From JAZKBN01 sp040388605 (GTDB lineage Bacteria; Bacteroidota; Bacteroidia; Cytophagales; Flexibacteraceae), in the NCBI GenBank assembly GCA_040388605.1, contig JAZKBN010000051.1:53978-117977 (forward strand): 64,000 bases of DNA, read 5' to 3'. This document shows, in pieces, positions 9,192 through 18,140 of the stretch. The notes beneath the pieces are model-generated. The model saw only the letters and a program-made list of their open reading frames with translations, did not search any database and was not told the origin of the DNA. Made by a program: the position numbers and the translations under genes. Position 1 is the first letter of the stretch. The number at the start of each line of letters is the position of its first letter.

Positions 9192-10655
9192 ATGAAACTT
9201 ACCTTTAAGTCTGCCATTGTATTGCTTGTGTCTTCATTGTTAGCTAACCCGGTTTCGGCACAGCTCACAGGCAGGAACGCTCATTATTTCGAGCCCGGCA
9301 GCATACAGGCTTTAAACGCTGAGCCCGCTGTTTCAGCAACCGGCTTTCGGCCCGAAAGGCAAAGCATGAACCGTGTAACTGACAGCCCGCTTAATACCGA
9401 CTATTTACCCGGCCCTGCTTACAAATCTTCTGAAGTACCTGGCATCAACTTGCCCGACTCCATAACTTCGCAATATGGCAGTGCCGGTCGGCTTTTTTCT
9501 GAAAGGCTGAATTACAATGCGGCAGGTAAGCCGGTGTACACTTATTATGCAACGGCAGGCGTTCCGTTCAGCGCAGAAGATTTTCAATATGATAATGCAG
9601 GCAGGCTAACAGCAAGAACAGGTTACACATATAATGAAATCAATCAAAGCTATACTAAGTATTATACCGACAGCACCGCCTTTACCAATGATGGCTATGT
9701 AAGCTTAAGAGCCTATTCGTATTTAAGCTCTTCGGGCCTGTGGCAAAGCGGCAGTAATCAACAGTTCACATATACTTTTAATAACCAGGGATTTATAGAC
9801 AGCGCTTACCTTTTAAAATGGAACGGGCTTGATATTCCCCAAAGACCATATTACACCTCTTACAAAGCGCTGAGCCATAGCCCGACCGGCGAAATATTGA
9901 AAATCAGGAATATTAACGGCATTCCCGGTCGTGATGAATATAATGATACTACCGTGATTAACTACGTTTCCTGGAACCGCTGGCAGGCCCCGCTGCCCGA
10001 TTATGGCAGATGCGATTCGCTGAGCTACCAACCCAAAGTTGCCGTGGTAGGCTTACCCTACCTGATGTACCGATCTGAAAAGTATGATTATACCCCTGAC
10101 GGGGGCTATATACTTACCGCTACCTATAATGAAATGAACACCCCCGGCCCCGTGGCCCCCCATTCCCGCTATATTGAGCATTACGACAGCCACGGGTATA
10201 TGGACCTGAATGAGACAGATACCATAATTGCAAATGCCCCTGTAAGGCGTTATGGTACACAATACGTAAACGCTTACGATAATTTGGGCAGGCTGATAAA
10301 ATCTGAAGTATATAACTTAAGCAACCGCTCGTCGGGAACAAGCTTAAGCGCCACTTACAATTTCTTCTATTTCGATATTACAGGCAATGCAGCGCTTAAA
10401 AAGGCAGGCACTTTATTCAGCGCCTCGCCCAACCCCTTTGGTAACAGCCTGTATATAAGGCTTTGCAGCTCCTCCAAAGCCATATCATACACCCTTACCG
10501 ACCTCAGCGGCCGAACCCTTAAAACCGCAGCCCTAAATGCGGGCGAAGAAAAAATAAGCATAAACACCGAAGACCTTAAACCCGGCATTTACCTGCTCAG
10601 CGCTTTTTCAGCCGACAATGTGAAGCAAACTGTTAAGGTTTGTAAAGCCGAATAG
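9192..10655 (+). CDS. Secreted YD-repeat-like protein with T9SS sorting domain (copy 1)
   Basis: A 487-aa exported protein. A signal peptide (about 1-24, ending NPVSAQ) is followed by repeats of the form LNYNAAGKPVYTYY and FQYDNAGRLTARTGYTYNE. These resemble YD repeats and DUF4595-like proteins, which form extracellular beta-sheet shells. The T9SS type A sorting domain begins at ASPNPFGNSLYIRL and ends with GIYLLSAFSADNVKQTVKV. The next gene, 39 bp downstream, is a paralogue. The role is unknown; surface attachment or release through T9SS is expected. Confidence 0.85.
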   Translation: MKLTFKSAIVLLVSSLLANPVSAQLTGRNAHYFEPGSIQALNAEPAVSATGFRPERQSMNRVTDSPLNTDYLPGPAYKSSEVPGINLPDSITSQYGSAGRLFSERLNYNAAGKPVYTYYATAGVPFSAEDFQYDNAGRLTARTGYTYNEINQSYTKYYTDSTAFTNDGYVSLRAYSYLSSSGLWQSGSNQQFTYTFNNQGFIDSAYLLKWNGLDIPQRPYYTSYKALSHSPTGEILKIRNINGIPGRDEYNDTTVINYVSWNRWQAPLPDYGRCDSLSYQPKVAVVGLPYLMYRSEKYDYTPDGGYILTATYNEMNTPGPVAPHSRYIEHYDSHGYMDLNETDTIIANAPVRRYGTQYVNAYDNLGRLIKSEVYNLSNRSSGTSLSATYNFFYFDITGNAALKKAGTLFSASPNPFGNSLYIRLCSSSKAISYTLTDLSGRTLKTAALNAGEEKISINTEDLKPGIYLLSAFSADNVKQTVKVCKAE

Positions 10656-10668
10656 TGTTCACCTAAGC
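10485..10668 (+). repeat. Duplicated 3' end of YD-like gene (copy 1)
   Basis: This 184-nt block encodes the end of the sorting domain and runs past the stop codon. It matches 11958-12141 with 9 mismatches and no gaps by hand count, about 95% identity. The upstream parts of the two genes are far more diverged. Confidence 0.85.
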
Positions 10669-10694
10669 CAATAATTAACCACATCTTTTTCGTT

Positions 10695-12128
10695 ATGCAA
10701 TTCAGGAAAATTTTGTTCACTGCCCTTTTGATTACAGGGCTTGTTTTATATACAGGTGCTGCCTTTGCCCAAAGTCGGCATCTAAACTTCAATTTAGTTC
10801 CGCCACCCGGCAATTCCATTTTCAAGGAAAGTTTGCCGGATCCGGGATCAGATCACAGAGAGGTAAGCAGAATTCTCAACTACAATCCGGATTCTTATTT
10901 TTTTTCTGATAAGCCGGTATATATGGAAATGCCGGCAGAAGAATATTTTAAGCCTGATTCGGCAGTAATTATCAGTAATTACTTCACTAACAACACATTT
11001 TATAGAAAATATTATTATACCGGTGAAAACAAACCTGACTTTACTATTACCTCTAACAGGATTAATGCAGGTAAAACTAAAATCCAAAATAAGTACGATG
11101 CTGTTGGCAGGCGTGTAAACATTCTTACATTTAACTTAGATACCCTTACTAATGAGTTCGTTTTAAACCGAACTGACAGCACCGCTTTTAACCAATATGG
11201 ACATGTTACATTAAGAAGAAAAACCTATTTTCAAGATAACACCTGGCATACATCAGATAGGGCTTATAATATTTACTACAATACCTTAGGCAGAACAGAC
11301 AGTGTGATTATAAAAAATGAACTCAACCACACAATCGAAATAAATAAGGTCTTACAGATTGGCATTAATGGCGAAATAATAAAGATGTTAAACGTTTCTA
11401 ACGATGGGTATTCTACTCATCCGTATGATAGTATGTACGTGGTTTACAATTCATGGAAAAATTGGGTTGGCCCTTTACCTGAAAACGGTGATTATGATTC
11501 ATTGCATCACGAATACCTGCATCGTGCTGTTGCACCTGATTACGATTTGCAATATGGCCAAAAAATAACCTATACCCCTGATGGTGGTTTTATTGATATT
11601 GAAACCTATAACGAAACAAATAACAGGCCTGATGTAATGCCTCGCCAAAGAAAAATTGTTCATTATGACAGTCACCACGTACTTGACCTTGTTTCCTCTG
11701 ATACCATAATATTTGGCAGATTAATGCCGCGTTCAAGGTATATTTATTCAAACACATATAATTCCCTTGATAAACTTGAGCAATCAACAATTACCCAAAA
11801 CACAGAGTTCTATATTAACGGGGATTTCGATTACCGATTCTTTTATAAGGAACTTGCAGGCATTGCATCTACAGCATATAAACCAATTATATCAGCCTCG
11901 CCCAACCCCTTCGCCAACATTTTGGATGTAAGGATAAATAATACCCCAAAAGCCGTTTCATACACCCTTACCGACCTCAGGGGCCGAACCCTAAAAACCG
12001 CAGCACTAAATGCCGGCGAAGAAAAAATAAGCATAAACACCGAAGACCTTAAACCCGGCATTTACCTGCTCAGCGCTTTTTCTGCTGATAATGTGAAGCA
12101 AACTGTTAAGGTTTGTAAACCGGAATAG
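10695..12128 (+). CDS. Secreted YD-repeat-like protein with T9SS sorting domain (copy 2)
   Basis: A 477-aa paralogue of the upstream gene. It has a signal peptide (about 1-25, ending AAFA) and the same layout of YD-like motifs (NKYDAVGRRVNILTF, ITYTPDGGFIDIETYNETNN). Its sorting domain begins at ASPNPFANILDV. The body is clearly diverged from copy 1 and more A/T-rich, while the last 55 or so residues are almost identical. The 39-bp spacing suggests co-transcription with copy 1. Function unknown. Confidence 0.85.
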   Translation: MQFRKILFTALLITGLVLYTGAAFAQSRHLNFNLVPPPGNSIFKESLPDPGSDHREVSRILNYNPDSYFFSDKPVYMEMPAEEYFKPDSAVIISNYFTNNTFYRKYYYTGENKPDFTITSNRINAGKTKIQNKYDAVGRRVNILTFNLDTLTNEFVLNRTDSTAFNQYGHVTLRRKTYFQDNTWHTSDRAYNIYYNTLGRTDSVIIKNELNHTIEINKVLQIGINGEIIKMLNVSNDGYSTHPYDSMYVVYNSWKNWVGPLPENGDYDSLHHEYLHRAVAPDYDLQYGQKITYTPDGGFIDIETYNETNNRPDVMPRQRKIVHYDSHHVLDLVSSDTIIFGRLMPRSRYIYSNTYNSLDKLEQSTITQNTEFYINGDFDYRFFYKELAGIASTAYKPIISASPNPFANILDVRINNTPKAVSYTLTDLRGRTLKTAALNAGEEKISINTEDLKPGIYLLSAFSADNVKQTVKVCKPE

Positions 12129-12141
12129 TGTTCACCTAAGC
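11958..12141 (+). repeat. Duplicated 3' end of YD-like gene (copy 2)
   Basis: Partner of the block at 10485-10668. It includes the identical run tagtgttcacctaagc beyond the stop codon, so the similarity is not explained by protein constraint alone. Confidence 0.85.
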
Positions 12142-12343
12142 AATGAATTATGCTCGTTCCCGGAGATTCAAAAGCTGTTTTATATCAGGGCACTGTCCTT
12201 GAAAGGTTATTAATCAGGCTTAAGTATTCTCGGAGCTGCACATAAGTTACTGATTCAGGTAACTGTAATGTGGGAATATTACGCTTGGGCCTGAATTCGC
12301 CTTAGGCTTGGGAGCAATTGATGGCTTCTCAGAACAATAAAGC

Positions 12344-12859
12344 ATGTTTAAATACCCATTCAAATCCCTAATCGTAATTATTTGTACCGGAATGCTGTTT
12401 ACGCAATGCAGGTCAAAAACTAAAATTGAGATTACTGAAGATTTGGTCAGTAAATTGGATACAGTAAATTTTAGTAATTTAAGAAACAGAACTGTACTCT
12501 GCAGAAGTGTTGGCGGACCATTTTCGCTAAGATATTTGGTCCGAAATTACAGTGAATCAAAATGCCTGTCTTACTCAGTTGACTATAATATTATCTTTAA
12601 TAGGGTATCGCAGATAAACAGGGGTTTAGTACATGAAACATGCAACTCAGACTACCTGGATTCATTACAATTAGTGTCGGCTGTTGAAACAACTGCTCAT
12701 TACAAATTACAATTGCTGCAGGTAGATAGTTTGGGCAATGTCTACATTAATCCGTTTAATTATGAACGGCCGCTTTTAATGAGAAGCGCCGACCAGAGCA
12801 ATGTTGTAAATCACAGTATTTACAAACCCTTCAAAGGCAATTGGTTCATCAGATTGTAA
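12344..12859 (+). CDS. Small lipoprotein, paralogue of the one at 58343-58846
   Basis: A 171-aa protein with a lipoprotein signal (IVIICTGMLFTQC, Cys at residue 22). It shares a clear pattern with the 167-aa lipoprotein at 58343-58846: NFSNLRNR near residue 48, then DYLDS, VDSLGNVYINP, P-L-L-M-R and a final KGNWFIR. The other copy is directly behind an RHS-core gene. This one is alone, about 215 bp after the two YD-like genes and facing a leftward gene. It is more A/T-rich than its neighbours. The family is not one I recognise. An orphan immunity protein is one reading, not proven. Confidence 0.75.
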   Translation: MFKYPFKSLIVIICTGMLFTQCRSKTKIEITEDLVSKLDTVNFSNLRNRTVLCRSVGGPFSLRYLVRNYSESKCLSYSVDYNIIFNRVSQINRGLVHETCNSDYLDSLQLVSAVETTAHYKLQLLQVDSLGNVYINPFNYERPLLMRSADQSNVVNHSIYKPFKGNWFIRL

Positions 12860-12883
12860 TCCATAGAGGAGCATTACCAACTT

Positions 12884-15484
12884 TTACTTCTTCCCCTTCT
12901 TCCCGGGCGAAGCCTTGTGAATCCCCGTTTCAGCCTTTTTGCCTTCTGCCGCCTGCGTTGCCACCGGTGCTAAAGGGTTAACTGTAAGGGCCAGCATATT
13001 CAGGAACTCCTGCATGTATTCAGGGTCGTAGCGCTGCCAATCGCCTGCTGTGCGACCTAAATCGGTGCGGGCTTTCAGGCTGATGGCTTGTGCTACTATC
13101 ATATTACCTTCTTTGGCTCCGAAAGATGCCTGCATTATACCGGTGCCTGCCATGTTTACCTTAGAAGCTTTGCTTTTAAGGCTTTGGGCATACATTTCTG
13201 CAAGGTTATATGTGTTGGGGGTTCTTAGTTTTGGATTGGTTTCAAATACAATCTCCCTGTAATCGGGGGCTTTGCTATGCGTGTTGCTTTTAGGCGATTG
13301 CAGGGCAATTTCATCGCTGCCTGCCGCTCCTGTTCCAAATTTGTATTTACCCACCATTTCATAAGCTTTATAGCCCGGTTCCGAGAGCTTTTTAATATCT
13401 GCCCCCATAGCCACCCAATAGCTTTCGAAATTTGCCTTGGGAATACCGCTGAGCGTAAAGTTATAAGGCAAATACGGCCTCATATTACCTAGTCCGTTTA
13501 AGTAATACGGTGAAAGGTGGTTCATTGGCAGCACACTTCCGACTTGAATGATGATCTGTTCATGCAGGTTATTCCTGAAATCGGCGCTGAGACCGAAGGG
13601 CAGGGGCATGCTTAAAAAGCCCCCGGCAGGCAGGCTGTTGGTATCGGCCGAAGCCCAAATGAGCAGGCCTTTGCCTTTTTTGATGCGCTTTTCAAGGTCA
13701 GTATTAAGGGTTGTGTAATCGGCGGGTTTCTCTTTTCCGGTAACCTGCCTGCTGAATACCTGCACGCCGGCATCAGGATTATTTGGCTTAATATTTTTAA
13801 GCCCCGCCCATTTCAGCGCCGAAAACAGCGCGGTATCATTTACGCTTACCCCGGCTTTTTCAAGCACTTCCGGTACGCTGATATTCATTACCCTGAAGTT
13901 CCATTCAGATACCACCGGGTGCAATACACCTTTGGAATTCTTAAGCAGGGTAACAGTTGCAAGGTAATTTCCTTCTTCAAGGGGAGCTTTCAGCACCATT
14001 TCATCGAGCTTGTTTTTATAAGACAAGACCTGGCTCCAATAGCTTTTCTTGCTGAGCACCTTGCCGTTACCATCTTTAATTTCAAGACGGGCAAGCAGTG
14101 TGCCGCCGGTGTCCGTTTCGTTAATACCTATAGTATTGAACTTAATGTTCTGGCCGGGGCTGAATATTTCCTGCTCCATTTCAAGCAGCAGGCTCCTTGG
14201 GCTGAAAAAAGCATTCAGCCTGTTCAGCATGGGTGCTTCCTTAATTCCGCTGCGGTTTTTGGCGCTTATATCTTCTTTCTCATGGGTAAAAAATTCATTA
14301 TACGCGTTGAGAGAGGGCGTCACAATGCCTGCTGCCCCGGCCCTGCGCCAGAATTCGGCCATGGGTGCAATATCTCTGGGAAGAGGTCTTTCATTGCCAT
14401 AGCCTGGTGCCGCTTCTTTTGTTTGCAAGCCGTCTTTTACAGAGTAAGGGTTACTTAAAATAATTGGTGATGAAGCGTAGGTTTCAAATCCCAATTCCGG
14501 CACAAAGGCTTTTCCAAGCATGGTAAAGCGGTTGTAATACTGCGAAAGACTTTCATAGCCTCGCCTGAACTGCGTGTTATGCAGGGTGTTGGCGGTGTTT
14601 TTCAGGGTAAGCGCATGATGCGGCAGCTTTTCAGCAGCATGCAACAACATGGCAGTTAAGGTATCGGGCATCGGCGGAAAGTTTTGCAGAGTCAATAACG
14701 GCTTTAGCAACACTACCGAAGGGTGTGCATCAAGCTTATAAAGCGCATCGGCCAATTGTTGGGTATCTGCTCCTTTCGACCTGTAAAACGCTGTAAAATC
14801 ATAATCAAGCTGAACAGCAATGCCCATGCGGTCGCAGGCGCTGAGCATATACTCGGGCACAATTCCGCCGAAAATATACAGACCGTTTCCGCCACGGTCT
14901 TTAATGGCTTTCAGGTAGTAATTGGCAAAAGTTGCGCTGTCGGGAACCTCATCGTTTCTTTTTAAATCTATTGATGCCGCCCTGAAGGTAAAAGGCGCAA
15001 GGCTCAGGAAAAACTTCGGGCCGGATACCTCGAATGCCCTAAAGCCGTAGGGCATATTTTTTACATCTATTGGCTTACCGTTATCGAGCAGGGTTAAGCG
15101 AATTGTATATAATTCGGGGTTTTCGGTTCTCCAGCGAAGCAGCTTTTCGGTGCCCAGGCTTATAAGATTTGTGCCGTTGGCGGGCTTGGTGGTATCGGCC
15201 CAAACTATGCCTCCGCGCAGAATTTCGGCTTTCACATAACGAAGCTTTTTGTCAGATGTACCGGCAATGCTGTAGTGTATATCTACGGTGTTTTCGGCAA
15301 ACCTGGTAAAGGGCCAAAACGTATCAATAAATACAGGACCAATAGTAGCCGCCGTGTGGTGGTCGGGCATTGCGGAAATGCGGCCTGCATTACCTGCCGC
15401 ATGCATATATGCCGAATTAAGGAAAAACAGGAAGGCAAAAATGCAGGCCGGGCGCTTTGCAGCCCACAAAATGTAATAACGCAT
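12884..15484 (-). CDS. Exported glycoside-hydrolase-2-fold protein
   Basis: An 866-aa protein with a signal peptide (about 1-30). Residues 50-155 form a beta-sandwich with the GH2 signature LLRWRTENPELYTIRLTLLD followed by MPYGFRAFEV. The next 260 or so residues resemble the TIM barrel of beta-galactosidase-type enzymes (NGLYIFGG, ACDRMGIAVQLDYDF). I could not place the catalytic glutamate pair, so the enzyme may be divergent or inactive. The C-terminal third is unassigned and ends in a Lys-rich tail (GKKAETGIHKASPGKKGKK). No sorting domain is visible. It could act on surface or dietary polysaccharide, but the substrate is unknown. Confidence 0.75.
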   Translation of the reverse strand: MRYYILWAAKRPACIFAFLFFLNSAYMHAAGNAGRISAMPDHHTAATIGPVFIDTFWPFTRFAENTVDIHYSIAGTSDKKLRYVKAEILRGGIVWADTTKPANGTNLISLGTEKLLRWRTENPELYTIRLTLLDNGKPIDVKNMPYGFRAFEVSGPKFFLSLAPFTFRAASIDLKRNDEVPDSATFANYYLKAIKDRGGNGLYIFGGIVPEYMLSACDRMGIAVQLDYDFTAFYRSKGADTQQLADALYKLDAHPSVVLLKPLLTLQNFPPMPDTLTAMLLHAAEKLPHHALTLKNTANTLHNTQFRRGYESLSQYYNRFTMLGKAFVPELGFETYASSPIILSNPYSVKDGLQTKEAAPGYGNERPLPRDIAPMAEFWRRAGAAGIVTPSLNAYNEFFTHEKEDISAKNRSGIKEAPMLNRLNAFFSPRSLLLEMEQEIFSPGQNIKFNTIGINETDTGGTLLARLEIKDGNGKVLSKKSYWSQVLSYKNKLDEMVLKAPLEEGNYLATVTLLKNSKGVLHPVVSEWNFRVMNISVPEVLEKAGVSVNDTALFSALKWAGLKNIKPNNPDAGVQVFSRQVTGKEKPADYTTLNTDLEKRIKKGKGLLIWASADTNSLPAGGFLSMPLPFGLSADFRNNLHEQIIIQVGSVLPMNHLSPYYLNGLGNMRPYLPYNFTLSGIPKANFESYWVAMGADIKKLSEPGYKAYEMVGKYKFGTGAAGSDEIALQSPKSNTHSKAPDYREIVFETNPKLRTPNTYNLAEMYAQSLKSKASKVNMAGTGIMQASFGAKEGNMIVAQAISLKARTDLGRTAGDWQRYDPEYMQEFLNMLALTVNPLAPVATQAAEGKKAETGIHKASPGKKGKK

Positions 15485-15684
15485 TCAGCAGAATTATTTA
15501 ATTGAGTACAGGTAATGAAGCCGGCAGATGTAAAACCTGCATAGCTTTTCAGGATACAAAATTAGGCATTTGCAGCCAAAGCAGCATTTATATAGGCGCA
15601 AATGAAAATTGAGAACCCTTAAACACCTGCTTTTATTGTACACCTGAGACAGTATTAAGGGCATTCCCGGTTGCCCGATGGGAT

Positions 15685-15720
15685 AAAAACGGGTAAATGC
15701 TGAAATAATTACCCGTTTTT
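15685..15720. terminator. Orphan stem-loop, terminator-like
   Basis: A perfect 12-bp inverted repeat (AAAAACGGGTAA at 15685-15696, TTACCCGTTTTT at 15709-15720), flanked by A and T runs on both strands. It lies in the 386-bp region between divergent genes, so it ends neither of them. It could end a small RNA. Just downstream, AAATGC and GCATTT motifs recur between 15745 and 15835. Confidence 0.55.
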
Positions 15721-15870
15721 CAGGCATTTGGCCATTTTTAAACCTGCTTTAAGGTCATAGGCATTCAAATACGCGGCCGGTTCGTGTTTTGCAAATGCCT
15801 GTATATAATTAAAAGCAAATGCAGGCATTTAAGCCTGTTACCTTATCAGCAACAAAACATTACAACCACT

Positions 15871-16608
15871 ATGAAATCAATTGCATACATACTCGTCGCC
15901 ATATTATATATGTCGGCACTAAACGTATCGGCTACCGACCAGGATGAGCCCGGGGAACCAAAAACCCATGCCAAACACAGCAAGAAGCCTTTCCGCAAAA
16001 CTGTAAGCTACAATAAGGAAATGCCCCGCCACGGCGACAACAATACCGAAAATACTTTCCACCATGCCAATGCAGTATCTACGGGCCCGGTAAACAACCG
16101 CTTCCAGTTAAACATTGGCCTTGATGCCGGTTTCCCTGTCGGCAAATACTCACAGGACCCTTATAATTACAAAGCGGGTTTCGGCGGCAATATTATGTTG
16201 CTGTACTACGTACCAACCTGGGATAAAGTAGCCATCACAGGCTCAATAGGTGTAGACCACTTCGGCTCAAGCTCTTACACTTCCGTAAACGGAAACACAC
16301 GCTATACCAGCTCAAGCGGGCTTGATATTATGCCCATTCAATTGGGCGTTCGCTACCACTTCTCTGATATATTTTACGGAAGCTTTGAATTCGGCTTCGT
16401 AAACCGTTGGAACACCTATAAAGTTAACGAAGTGGAACATACCAATTCCAAAGGCTATTTCGGCCTGTCTCCTGCCTTGGGCGTGGCTCTGCCGGCCGGT
16501 GGTGTGCTTATAGATCTTTCGGCCCGTTATCAATACGTTGCCACAGAAGATCCCTTTAACTTCATTGGCATTCGTGCCGCAGTGGGCCTGCCTTTCGGCA
16601 AACCATAA
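15871..16608 (+). CDS. Outer-membrane beta-barrel-like protein
   Basis: A 245-aa exported protein. The ATG at 15871 is preferred over the frame opening at 15784 because MKSIAYILVAILYMSALNVS is a proper signal peptide. After a charged linker the protein shows alternating amphipathic strands and phrases typical of porin-family barrels (FQLNIGLDAGFPVGKYS, VRYHFSDIFYGSFEFGFVNR, IGIRAAVGLPFG). It probably forms a small barrel in the outer membrane. The specific function is unknown. Confidence 0.75.
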   Translation: MKSIAYILVAILYMSALNVSATDQDEPGEPKTHAKHSKKPFRKTVSYNKEMPRHGDNNTENTFHHANAVSTGPVNNRFQLNIGLDAGFPVGKYSQDPYNYKAGFGGNIMLLYYVPTWDKVAITGSIGVDHFGSSSYTSVNGNTRYTSSSGLDIMPIQLGVRYHFSDIFYGSFEFGFVNRWNTYKVNEVEHTNSKGYFGLSPALGVALPAGGVLIDLSARYQYVATEDPFNFIGIRAAVGLPFGKP

Positions 16609-16688
16609 TTGAGGGGCCTGAAAGCCTCACATTGAAAAATACTGAATACTTCGTTTAAACAAAACGTATTGATTGAATTGCCTACATA

Positions 16689-16708
16689 CCCTGCCGATAT
16701 CGGCGGGG
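16689..16708 (+). terminator. Terminator after the barrel gene
   Basis: CCCTGCCGA pairs with TCGGCGGGG (one wobble). The following sequence is T-rich (TTTGTTTATTT). It lies about 80 bases after the stop codon at 16608. The remaining 300 bp up to the TonB gene hold no supported gene. Confidence 0.6.
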
Positions 16709-17008
16709 TTTGTTTATTTACAGGGCAGCCATACCATTAATTAACCCCGCAGATTCCTTAACCTGCTGAATAAACCGGGTTAAAATATTTATCGCCTTTG
16801 GCACAATATTCATTTAATCGGCAGGTTATGTTGATGAAAGGCAATTGTACCTGTATAATACAATTGCATAGCTTTTCAGAACGCCCGGGCAAAGGCAGGG
16901 GCAACCGGTAATTATTTATTCATAAAAGGTGTTTTTTATTAAACCTATGCAGGCAATTATACGCTTTATGTTTCCTGTTCTTTTCCCACCTTTTAAATAC
17001 TTAATACC

Positions 17009-17827
17009 ATGCAAGATTATCACCTTAAAACGCTCAGCCTCGACGACATAGTTTTCGAGAACCGCAACAAAGCCTACGGGGCCTACCTCATCAGGCAACT
17101 CTATTCCGATAATATTCTGAAGGCGCTTTTTTTCGCCGGAAGCTTTTTCGCGCTCGCTTTAATAAGCCCTGTTGTTTACCAATACCTAAACCCGGCGCCG
17201 GTACCCATTGCTGAAAATTGGGGAGAAACTGTTGATTTATCTCCGCCCCCGCCTATAGACCCGGCCACCCCTGCCCCTCCGCCTGCACCTGTAACGCCTC
17301 CCCCGCCAAAAATGGCCTCGGTTGCTTTTTTGCGTCCTGAAATTAAGGAAGACCATGATGTAACTACTGTTCCGCCAACTGTAGACGACCTGGTAAAAGC
17401 TAACCCCGGCTCTATAACCACTGCAGGTGACCCTGAGGAAGATCCCGGCCTTGAAATTGAAGGTCCGTCGGGCAAGGGACCTGTAATTATTTCGGCTCCC
17501 GAAGCAGATGTGCCCATGGTTATTGTGGAGCAGGCCGCGGCTTTCCCCGGAGGGACCGAAGCCATGCTGAAGTTCATTAAAGATAGTATTAAATACCCTG
17601 CTAATGCCCTGAAAGACGATGTGCAGGGCAAAGTTTTTATTGAATTCGTAATTGGTAAAGACGGTAAAATGCGCGATGTTAAAATACTGCGCGGTATCGG
17701 TTTCGGCTGCGACGAAGAAGCCCTGCGCGTGGTTCGCCTTATGCCGGATTGGAGCCCGCCCAAACAGGGCGGACATACCGTTTCGCAGAAAATGATAATT
17801 CCTATTAACTATAAATTAGGAAGCTGA
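17009..17827 (+). CDS. TonB family energy transducer
   Basis: A 272-aa inner-membrane protein that passes proton-motive force to outer-membrane receptors. The N-terminus LDDIVFENRNKAYGAYLIR is typical of Bacteroidota TonB proteins. A single membrane segment follows (about 38-60), then a Pro-rich periplasmic spacer (about 73-100, many PPP/APPPA runs). The TonB C-terminal domain is about 180-272 (VQGKVFIEFVIGKDGKMRDVKILRG). No exbB or exbD is next to it. A strong terminator follows at 17850. Confidence 0.93.
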   Translation: MQDYHLKTLSLDDIVFENRNKAYGAYLIRQLYSDNILKALFFAGSFFALALISPVVYQYLNPAPVPIAENWGETVDLSPPPPIDPATPAPPPAPVTPPPPKMASVAFLRPEIKEDHDVTTVPPTVDDLVKANPGSITTAGDPEEDPGLEIEGPSGKGPVIISAPEADVPMVIVEQAAAFPGGTEAMLKFIKDSIKYPANALKDDVQGKVFIEFVIGKDGKMRDVKILRGIGFGCDEEALRVVRLMPDWSPPKQGGHTVSQKMIIPINYKLGS

Positions 17828-17849
17828 GCGTAAGACTTGGCTTTCATAA

Positions 17850-17880
17850 CAACAGCCCCGGAGAAATTCCGGGGCTGTTG
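17850..17880 (+). terminator. Terminator after the TonB gene
   Basis: A perfect 13-bp stem (17850-17862 and 17868-17880, core CAACAGCCCCGGA) with a 5-base loop, 22 bases after the stop codon. Confidence 0.8.
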
Positions 17881-18140
17881 TGTTAATATTTGGTTGGAAG
17901 TTACCGGCATAGCAAATCAGGGGATGCACGCGGGTGTGCGCTGCCTGTTTTACCGGCGTTTTACCGGTCTGTTAAAGGCCATTGGTTAAGCCGGTTATTG
18001 AATACTGAATAGCCTGAATTGTTAATTTCTCACAGTTTGGTTTGTATTGTAATATAAGTTACCGGTACAGGAATATTTAAGCGTTGCAACAACGAAGATA
18101 ATTTGAGCTTATATTGCCGCAGAATCTGCCTGTATTATTA

